A stretch of DNA of 7,392 bases from Pseudomonadota bacterium (lineage in GTDB: Bacteria > Pseudomonadota > Alphaproteobacteria > Azospirillales > Azospirillaceae), in contig JAEYOB010000357.1 of the NCBI GenBank assembly GCA_023412175.1, forward strand, positions 1-7,392, written 5' to 3'. Shown here piece by piece: positions 1 through 4,856 of the stretch. The notes below the pieces were generated by a model. That model searched no databases and had not been told where the DNA came from. It saw only the letters and a list, made by a program, of their open reading frames with translations. The position numbers were made by a program, and so were the translations under genes. How positions within the stretch are numbered: the stretch's first letter is position 1; each line of letters opens with the position of its first letter.

Positions 1-327
1 GTGCAGATCACGACACTGAACGGGCGCTGGGCGAAGGCCGATCCGACGACCCGCCGGCCCATCGACGACTGCCGCACGGCATTCCTGGAGATCGGCAAGG
101 ACGGGCAATTCGCTCTGCACGACCCGCGCATCGAAACCCTGCCGGTCGACGGCAACATTGCCTTTACGGGCACCGACCCGTCCGAAGGCGTGGGCTTCAG
201 CGGGGAGGGCGCCGCCCCGCACGGAACCCTGCGCCTGGAACCCGGCGAGACAGCGCGCCTTGACCGTGTCGCGTTGCGCTTGGAGCGGCCCTTCGCTTTC
301 GGCGTCACCTTTGTCCGCTGCCGCTGA
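1..327 (+). CDS. Small hypothetical protein (start uncertain, at window edge)
   Basis: The frame is open from the first base to a TGA at 325-327, giving 108 residues if the GTG at position 1 is the start. Because that codon is the window edge, no ribosome binding site can be inspected and the protein may extend further upstream. I do not recognise a family. The composition is that of a soluble protein with alternating short hydrophobic and polar stretches (for example GTLRLEPGETARLDRVALRL near residues 75-94), suggesting beta-strands. It has no signal peptide, membrane segment or cysteine motif; the only cysteines are C24 and C107. The stop lies 3 bp from the stop of the convergent aldose epimerase, and neither opposing frame offers a better candidate over 1-300. 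Coding is likely; function is unknown. Confidence 0.6.
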   Translation: MQITTLNGRWAKADPTTRRPIDDCRTAFLEIGKDGQFALHDPRIETLPVDGNIAFTGTDPSEGVGFSGEGAAPHGTLRLEPGETARLDRVALRLERPFAFGVTFVRCR

Positions 328-330
328 GCG

Positions 331-1230
331 TTACAGGTGTTCCAACCGTAACCTCACGGTTCCGGCCAGCGAGGCGCCCGGTGCCAACGCGCGCAGGCCG
401 GCGTCGGCTTCGTCCGGGTGGTTGACGGCGTCGGTCATGTGGGTAACCGGCTCGACGCACAGGTAATCGCCCCCCTTGGGCGCGTAGACCACGAGATGGC
501 CGAAGGCTTGGTCCGCCTCGACCGTCAGCCGGCGGCCAAGCCGCGGCCAGTCGATGGTGGCACGGCCGTCCCATCCGGTGAAGCCGTTGTCCACCACGAC
601 CTCGTCCATTGTGATTCCGGCGGGAAACTCCCACTCCCGCGGAACCCGTGCGCGTTCGCGCGGCAGCAGCGTGGCGTCGCCCAGCCAGACCGAGCGCACC
701 GCGGCGGTCAGCCGCGTGCCCGGCGGCTTGGGCAGGTACGGGTGCAGGCCGAGCCCGGCGGGCATCGCCCGGCCGCTCTCGTTGACCAGTTCCAGCCGCA
801 CCTCCAGCCCGTCGGGGTGGACTGTGATGATCTGCGTCGCACTGTAACTCCATGGCCATGCGTCGGCCGTGTGGCAGTAGGACAGACGGAGCGATGATTC
901 GTCCTGCGCCTCGACCGCCCAGGGCCGCTCCCAGCCGTGCCCATGAATGCTGTGCGGGCAGGCGGGTTGGTTGAGCGGCAATGCGATGTCCGCCCCGTCG
1001 AAGCGGAAGCGCCCGCCGGCGATGCGGTTGGAAAAGGGCACCAGCGGGAAGCAGCCCATGTCCACCGCCGAACCGTCGTCCAGCGCCGTGCCGGGCGTCG
1101 GGCGCAGCAGGTGCAATGGTCCATCCGCCTCCCACAGCGTCAACCGGGCGATCGAGCCGCCGATGCGCGGGGACACCACGCATTCCATCGCACCGTGCCG
1201 GAGCAGGAGCGGGCCGCAGGTGTCGGTCAT
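331..1230 (-). CDS. Aldose 1-epimerase (galactose mutarotase-like family)
   Basis: This 299-residue protein should interconvert alpha and beta anomers of free aldoses in the cytoplasm; it has no signal peptide. Family hallmarks occur in order: FPLVPFSNRI at 61-70 (substrate-binding Arg69), HSIHGHGWERPW at 93-104 with the expected catalytic-site His96, GLHPYL at 161-166 with the second conserved His163, the VDNGFTGWDG loop at 213-222 supplying the conserved Asp, and CVEPVTHMTDAVNHP at 258-272 where Glu260 is the expected catalytic base. All key residues are present and the length is normal for the family, so it should be active. The FTGWDG loop and ending resemble the E. coli YphB-like branch more than GalM. 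The start is supported by GGAGG (plus-strand CCTCC, 1237-1241) 6 nt upstream of the ATG. No sugar transporter or other sugar enzyme lies beside it, so the physiological sugar cannot be inferred. Confidence 0.93.
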   Translation of the reverse strand: MTDTCGPLLLRHGAMECVVSPRIGGSIARLTLWEADGPLHLLRPTPGTALDDGSAVDMGCFPLVPFSNRIAGGRFRFDGADIALPLNQPACPHSIHGHGWERPWAVEAQDESSLRLSYCHTADAWPWSYSATQIITVHPDGLEVRLELVNESGRAMPAGLGLHPYLPKPPGTRLTAAVRSVWLGDATLLPRERARVPREWEFPAGITMDEVVVDNGFTGWDGRATIDWPRLGRRLTVEADQAFGHLVVYAPKGGDYLCVEPVTHMTDAVNHPDEADAGLRALAPGASLAGTVRLRLEHL

Positions 1231-1241
1231 GGAGGGCCTCC
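1231..1241. repeat. Short dyad over the epimerase ribosome binding site
   Basis: GGAGGGCCTCC has 5-bp arms around one central base and lies directly upstream of the epimerase ATG. Its CCTCC arm, read on the minus strand, is the Shine-Dalgarno sequence. The central spacing is too short for an RNA hairpin, so the symmetry may simply follow from the purine-rich Shine-Dalgarno. Confidence 0.3.
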
Positions 1242-1437
1242 GGCTCGTTTGTGCGGCGCGGGACGGCGCCCTCCGCAGCTATCGCACACGCACAGAAGGA
1301 AGAAAAGAGAATGCCAAGCGCGAAAAATTGAAGGTATTTTTCTTACTGATCGGTCTCTAGTATACGGGCGGTTTACCCGCCGTTCCCATAATGGCGCTGC
1401 CCCGGCGTGTGCAAGGGGTGGCACACAACAACCATTC

Positions 1438-1441
1438 AGGA
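1438..1441 (+). promoter_or_regulatory. Weak, close-set ribosome binding site of the kinase
   Basis: AGGA lies only 2 nt before the ATG at 1444, closer than usual, and no better Shine-Dalgarno precedes an in-frame start nearby. The reading frame stays open far upstream (to 937), but that part runs antisense through the epimerase gene and through the AT-rich promoter region, so 1444 is the best start. The weak site suggests low translation or a somewhat different true start. Confidence 0.4.
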
Positions 1442-1443
1442 TC

Positions 1444-4059
1444 ATGGAGCCCAAGGCAGCACAACGGCCCGCCCCCGCGTCTCTCGGCCCCCTGGACGAG
1501 ACCGAGGTTTGCCAGACCTTGGCCGACTTCCAGGGTCTGCTCGGGCGTACCGTGATGGGGATCGTGCTGCGCCAGCACCTCGACGCCCAGGTGCTGACGC
1601 CGACCGAGGTCATCCACTCGCACAAGCACCTGAAACTGCTGCTGGAGCAGGACACGCTCGTCGAGAACGCGCTGGTCAGGGTGGCGGCGGCGCAGGCCCG
1701 CTCCTCAGGACAGGACGCGCGGGCCCGCCGCCTAGCGATCCAGAGCGCGATCACCGAAACGCAGACCAAGGCCCGCATCGCCCAACTCGCCTTTGCCGAC
1801 CTGCCAAAGGCTCGCCCGATGGTCGAGCAGGTCATGGGCATGGAGGCCGACAAGACGCCGACCGGCGACTTCGAGTACGATCTGCGGGTGGCGCTCGGCC
1901 ACGAGCTATCGGTCCGCCGTTCCTGGACAGGGAAGTTCGATCGCCTCAACGAGTTGCTGCAATGGGAGCGCGACGAACGCCTCATGGCGGCCGTGGACGG
2001 CTGTTTCGCCGACATCCTGTCCTCCGCGGTTGCCGTGCAGGAACTGAGCGGCTCTCCCATGACGCCCGGCGGCATGCTGCTGGTCCTATGCGACGTGCTG
2101 CTTGGCCGGACCACGGTCGGCTCGATGCTCGGCCCGAACCGGATGGGCCTGCTCAACGCCATGTTCCGGCAGGGCAAGCTGCCGCAGGCGCGCGCCGCCG
2201 TGCTCGACCGCATCCGCCGCACCCTGCGCGCGCCGCAGCCGCTGGGTCGCATCCCGGCGGAGGACACCCGAGTGCTGCAGGGCGTGATGGGCTATCTGCT
2301 GACCCGCGATGGCGTGGTGGGTGACGCCGCCATGGCGGAGGCGCTGGCCGTCCGCTACGCGCGCCGGCTGGAACAGGGCGGTTCCGCGGCGTTCCGCCAA
2401 TCCGTCCTTGCCATTGCCGACATGCAGGGGGACCTGTTCGCGCGTCTGCGCTACCTCATCGCCATGGCCGGCGCTCCGGCCGGCGAGCGGTTGCGCCCTG
2501 ACATCGTCAGCGCCATCGATGCCGCGCTGGGCGACGGACGGCTGATCGAGAATGTCATCGTCCAGTCGCCGGACGTCGATCTCGTCCGTCAGGCCATCGT
2601 TGCCACCGTCGAGGCGATTGGCCGTACGCCGCTGCCCGACGAGGCGCGCGGCCGGCTGGCCGAACGGCTGGGTAACGTGGTGGACGATTTCGCCAAGCGT
2701 GGCCGGCTGGTGCACTGTCTGCGGCGGGTGGAGCCCATGCCGCACCGCCGGGTCATCCGGCTGGCCGAGCTGGCGACCTCCGGTCTGGTGCGTGAGGACG
2801 GTGCCTACCCGCTGCTCCGCCAGCATATCCTGGAGATCGCCAAGCAGCCGCAGTTCCAGGAGGACCTCGTCGCGCAGCAGAACTCCGAGGTGGCGCAGGC
2901 CGAAGTGCGGCGGCTGTATGAACTGCTCGACAGGCTGCGTCAGGCGCCGCCGGCCAGCGGCCTGACCCGGCCGGTGGCCCTCGCCATCGCCGGCATGCCT
3001 GCCGCCGCCTCCGAGGGACCATCCGTCGTCACGGCTCCCACCGTACCGCAACCCGTCGTCGCCGACCCCGCACCCGCCCGGCCCGGCGCCGCACAGCCCG
3101 AATCCGTGCCATGCCCGAGCTGCTTTGAGAAGACCCCGCTCGAACCCTGCGTCGTCTGCGGCTACCCGCAACGGATGGAAGGCCGCCCCGGCATCCACCT
3201 GCCGCCCGGAACCCCGTTGCATGCGCGCTACCGCGTCGGCCGGGTCCTTGGCCAGGGCGGCTTCGGTGCGACCTACCTGGGCTGGGACGAGCGGCTGCAC
3301 GTCAAGGTCGCGGTGAAGGAATACTACCCGGCGAACCTGATCTCGCGCACTCCCGGCGGAACCGCGGTGGCGGCCTTCTCCGACGAGCACGCCAGGGGCT
3401 TTGCCGCCGGTCTGGGCAAGTTCCTGGAGGAAGCGCGGATGCTGGCCCGCCTGCGCGACGTGAAGGAGATCGTCGGCATCCAGGACTTCTTCGAGGAGAA
3501 CGCCACCGCCTACCTCGTCATGGAGCTGCTGGAAGGTGGCACGTTCAAGAAATACATCGCCGAGAACGGCGGCCGCCTCGACTGCCGGCGGGTGCTGGGC
3601 GTCGTCGCGCCGATCATGAAGGCGCTCCAGACCGTGCACGAGCAGGGCTTGGTTCACCGGGACATCAGCCCCGACAACATCTTCCTGACGACGTCCGGCG
3701 AGCGCAAGCTGCTGGACTTTGGCGCCGCACGCCACGCGGCCGGGCAGGCGGCCAATCTGACGGTCATCCTCAAGCCCGGCTACGCGCCGCCGGAGCAGTA
3801 TTCCCAGGAGGGCAAGCAGGGGCCGTGGAGCGACGTGTACGCCCTGTGCGCGACCATCTACTGCGCGTTGACCGGCAGGCCGCCGCCGGACGCCACCGGA
3901 CGCTTCATGAACGACGCGGTGCCGAAACCCTCCGCGCTGGGCGCGCAGGTGCCTGCGGCGTTCGAGACGGTGCTGATGAGCGGCCTCGCCATGCGATGGC
4001 AGGACCGGCCGCGGACCATGCGGGACCTGCTGAAGGGGTTCACCGCGGCGCTGGGATAG
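1444..4059 (+). CDS. Zinc-ribbon Ser/Thr protein kinase with large N-terminal domain
   Basis: This 871-residue protein is a Hanks-type kinase expected to phosphorylate Ser/Thr on unknown proteins. Residues 18-500 are charged and probably helical; I recognise no family there. An Ala/Pro-rich linker (about 501-555) leads to a zinc-ribbon-like knuckle, C557-x2-C560-x8-C569-x2-C572. The kinase domain fills about 596-871: glycine loop GQGGFGATY (603-611), ATP-anchoring Lys625 in VAVKEYYP, helix-C Glu in FLEEARML (662 or 663), catalytic loop HRDISPDN (738-745, base Asp740), DFG (758-760), GYAPPEQY (779-786), SDVY (796-799) and a terminal DRPRTM (854-859). The usual Lys two residues after the catalytic Asp is Ser742, a variant seen in a bacterial kinase subgroup with this HRDISPDN signature. 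No membrane segment or extracellular sensor is present, unlike PknB-type kinases, so it is probably cytosolic. It appears monocistronic, without a neighbouring phosphatase. Confidence 0.9.
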   Translation: MEPKAAQRPAPASLGPLDETEVCQTLADFQGLLGRTVMGIVLRQHLDAQVLTPTEVIHSHKHLKLLLEQDTLVENALVRVAAAQARSSGQDARARRLAIQSAITETQTKARIAQLAFADLPKARPMVEQVMGMEADKTPTGDFEYDLRVALGHELSVRRSWTGKFDRLNELLQWERDERLMAAVDGCFADILSSAVAVQELSGSPMTPGGMLLVLCDVLLGRTTVGSMLGPNRMGLLNAMFRQGKLPQARAAVLDRIRRTLRAPQPLGRIPAEDTRVLQGVMGYLLTRDGVVGDAAMAEALAVRYARRLEQGGSAAFRQSVLAIADMQGDLFARLRYLIAMAGAPAGERLRPDIVSAIDAALGDGRLIENVIVQSPDVDLVRQAIVATVEAIGRTPLPDEARGRLAERLGNVVDDFAKRGRLVHCLRRVEPMPHRRVIRLAELATSGLVREDGAYPLLRQHILEIAKQPQFQEDLVAQQNSEVAQAEVRRLYELLDRLRQAPPASGLTRPVALAIAGMPAAASEGPSVVTAPTVPQPVVADPAPARPGAAQPESVPCPSCFEKTPLEPCVVCGYPQRMEGRPGIHLPPGTPLHARYRVGRVLGQGGFGATYLGWDERLHVKVAVKEYYPANLISRTPGGTAVAAFSDEHARGFAAGLGKFLEEARMLARLRDVKEIVGIQDFFEENATAYLVMELLEGGTFKKYIAENGGRLDCRRVLGVVAPIMKALQTVHEQGLVHRDISPDNIFLTTSGERKLLDFGAARHAAGQAANLTVILKPGYAPPEQYSQEGKQGPWSDVYALCATIYCALTGRPPPDATGRFMNDAVPKPSALGAQVPAAFETVLMSGLAMRWQDRPRTMRDLLKGFTAALG

Positions 4060-4063
4060 AGAT

Positions 4064-4142
4064 GCCCGCCGGCTGCTGCCCCGGCCCTCGATTGCGGGCC
4101 GCGTGGGGGCCATGAGGTACGGCGGCGGCATGGCCGGCGGGC
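4064..4142. terminator. Nested inverted repeats between convergent genes
   Basis: The 97-bp gap between the stops of the kinase and the cyclophilin holds a perfect 10-bp inverted repeat, GCCCGCCGGC at 4064-4073 and GCCGGCGGGC at 4133-4142, separated by 59 nt. Inside it sits a hairpin with a 6-bp stem, CGGCCC (4082-4087) and GGGCCG (4096-4101), around an 8-nt loop. No T-run follows on either strand, so this is not a textbook intrinsic terminator. A bidirectional stop or 3'-end stabiliser for the two converging transcripts is a reasonable inference from the position. In such GC-rich DNA some symmetry is expected by chance. Confidence 0.4.
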
Positions 4143-4156
4143 TGTGCGCCGGGCCG

Positions 4157-4708
4157 TTACTTGGCGTCGGCGGCGACCTGCATCTTCACGATCTTGTCCG
4201 GATCCTTGACGCTGCCATTGCGGGCCTGGTCACCCTTCTTGATCTTGTCGACGAGATCCATGCCTTCGACGACCTTGCCCCAGACCGTGTACTGCTTGTC
4301 GAGGAACGGGGCCGGCGCGAAGCAGATGAAGAACTGGCTGTCGGCGCTGTTCGGATCCGGCGTGCGGGCCATGGACACCGTGCCGCGGACGTGCGGCTCG
4401 CTGCTGAACTCAGCCTTCAGCTTCGGCTTGCCCGAACCGCCCGAGCCGGTGCCGGTCGGATCGCCGGTCTGCGCCATGAAGCCGTCGATGACACGGTGGA
4501 ACACGACGCCGTCGTAGAAGCCCTGGCGGGCCAGCTCCTTGATGCGGGCGACGTGGCCGGGTGCCAGATCGGGGCGCATCTCGATGACGACGCGGCCGTC
4601 CTTCAGGTCAAGGTAAAGGGTGTTTTCCGGATCCAAGGCAAGAGCCTCCCCTGCGATGAAAAAGGCGCTCAAGAGCGCCATCGTTACAATGCGCACCAAC
4701 CGAAACAT
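4157..4708 (-). CDS. Periplasmic cyclophilin-type peptidyl-prolyl isomerase
   Basis: This 183-residue protein should catalyse cis-trans isomerisation of Xaa-Pro bonds during folding of exported proteins. Residues 1-24 form a Sec signal peptide: Arg-containing n-region (MFRLVR), hydrophobic core and an ALA cleavage motif at 22-24. The mature part is a compact single cyclophilin domain: FHRVIDGFMAQTGDPTGTG at 70-88 contains the catalytic Arg72 together with Phe77, Met78 and Gln80. SMA (112-114), SQFFICF (124-130) and FLDKQYTVWGKV (135-146) complete the pocket. Compared with human cyclophilin A, the Trp that contacts cyclosporin is Phe135 and the active-site His is Tyr140, as is common in bacterial forms with low drug sensitivity. 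The start is supported by GGAGAG (plus-strand 4715-4720) 6 nt upstream; an alternative Met10 would lose the n-region. It is divergent from the ydbH-like operon and convergent with the kinase. Confidence 0.95.
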   Translation of the reverse strand: MFRLVRIVTMALLSAFFIAGEALALDPENTLYLDLKDGRVVIEMRPDLAPGHVARIKELARQGFYDGVVFHRVIDGFMAQTGDPTGTGSGGSGKPKLKAEFSSEPHVRGTVSMARTPDPNSADSQFFICFAPAPFLDKQYTVWGKVVEGMDLVDKIKKGDQARNGSVKDPDKIVKMQVAADAK

Positions 4709-4777
4709 GCGAAACTCTCCGATGTGCCGATGCGGCCGACGGACGATAGGGGAAACCGAAGCGATTGCATAGACGCC

Positions 4778-4817
4778 CTTCCGATGTGGCAGGGCACGCA
4801 GTGCCCGGTGCCGGAAG
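4778..4817. repeat. Nested dyad / possible stem-loop upstream of ydbH-like gene
   Basis: A perfect inner palindrome, GGGCAC-GCA-GTGCCC (4792-4806), is flanked by a second pair of complementary arms, CTTCCG (4778-4783) and CGGAAG (4812-4817). The inner and outer stems are separated by 8 and 5 unpaired bases. It ends 39 bp before the ydbH-like start, so it could be an RNA hairpin in the leader or an operator for a dimeric regulator. An alternative pairing of GGCAC (4793-4797) with GTGCC (4808-4812) also exists. The symmetry is visible; its function is inference. Confidence 0.45.
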
Positions 4818-4842
4818 ATAGTGCGGTCGGCCGGTGTTCACC

Positions 4843-4849
4843 AAGGTGG
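4843..4849 (+). promoter_or_regulatory. Ribosome binding site deciding the ydbH-like start
   Basis: AAGGTGG precedes two adjacent in-frame starts, GTG at 4854 and ATG at 4857. Counting from the AAGG core, the spacing is 7 nt to the GTG and 10 nt to the ATG. Either start gives the same membrane anchor; I chose ATG. The frame is open back to a GTG at 4821, but that start would place extra polar residues before the anchor and lacks a Shine-Dalgarno. Confidence 0.5.
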
Positions 4850-4856
4850 CGATGTG

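Larger units (their letters stand above)
1231..1443. promoter_or_regulatory. Divergent intergenic region with AT-rich island
   Basis: These 213 bp separate the start codons of the epimerase (leftward) and the kinase (rightward), so they must carry promoters for both unless a gene is expressed otherwise. The stretch from about 1318 to 1365 is strikingly AT-rich against a GC-rich background. It includes TAGTATAC at 1358-1365, which reads as a -10-like TAGTAT rightward and TATACT leftward. I find no convincing -35 at 16-18 bp for either direction: TTGAAG at 1328-1333 is 24 bp from the rightward -10. A small dyad, GGCGG-TTTAC-CCGCC, follows at 1367-1381 and could be an operator or a weak 5-bp hairpin in the kinase leader. 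Promoter presence is likely from the layout; the exact boxes are not established. Confidence 0.45.
4709..4856. promoter_or_regulatory. Divergent control region, cyclophilin / ydbH operon
   Basis: These 148 bp separate two oppositely transcribed envelope genes and should hold both promoters. I could not identify convincing -35/-10 pairs in either direction. The 9-mer TCCGATGTG occurs twice in the same orientation, at 4718-4726 and 4780-4788. The second copy overlaps the left arm of the nested dyad at 4778-4817. Confidence 0.4.

Noticed and set aside
1328..1363. TTGAAG / TAGTAT as a sigma-70 promoter for the kinase
   Set aside because: The spacer is 24 bp, well beyond the usual 16-18 bp, so the pair is not a credible promoter although the -10-like box alone may be used.
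937..1443. Upstream extension of the kinase reading frame by 169 codons
   Set aside because: The frame stays open, but it runs antisense through the well-supported epimerase gene and across the AT-rich intergenic region. The translated stretch is Arg/Gly-rich shadow sequence, and recognisable kinase-protein character begins after 1444.
2086..4131. Long 681-codon minus-strand open frame opposite the kinase
   Set aside because: It is a shadow caused by the GC-rich codon bias of the kinase gene. Its translation is Arg/His/Gln-rich low-complexity sequence without motifs, while the plus strand carries complete kinase motifs.
4718..4788. TCCGATGTG direct repeat as a regulator-binding pair
   Set aside because: Two copies of a 9-mer, 62 bp apart start to start, are seen, but the match was noticed after the fact and one copy overlaps the cyclophilin leader and the other the nested dyad. 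It is too short to claim as an operator without conservation data.
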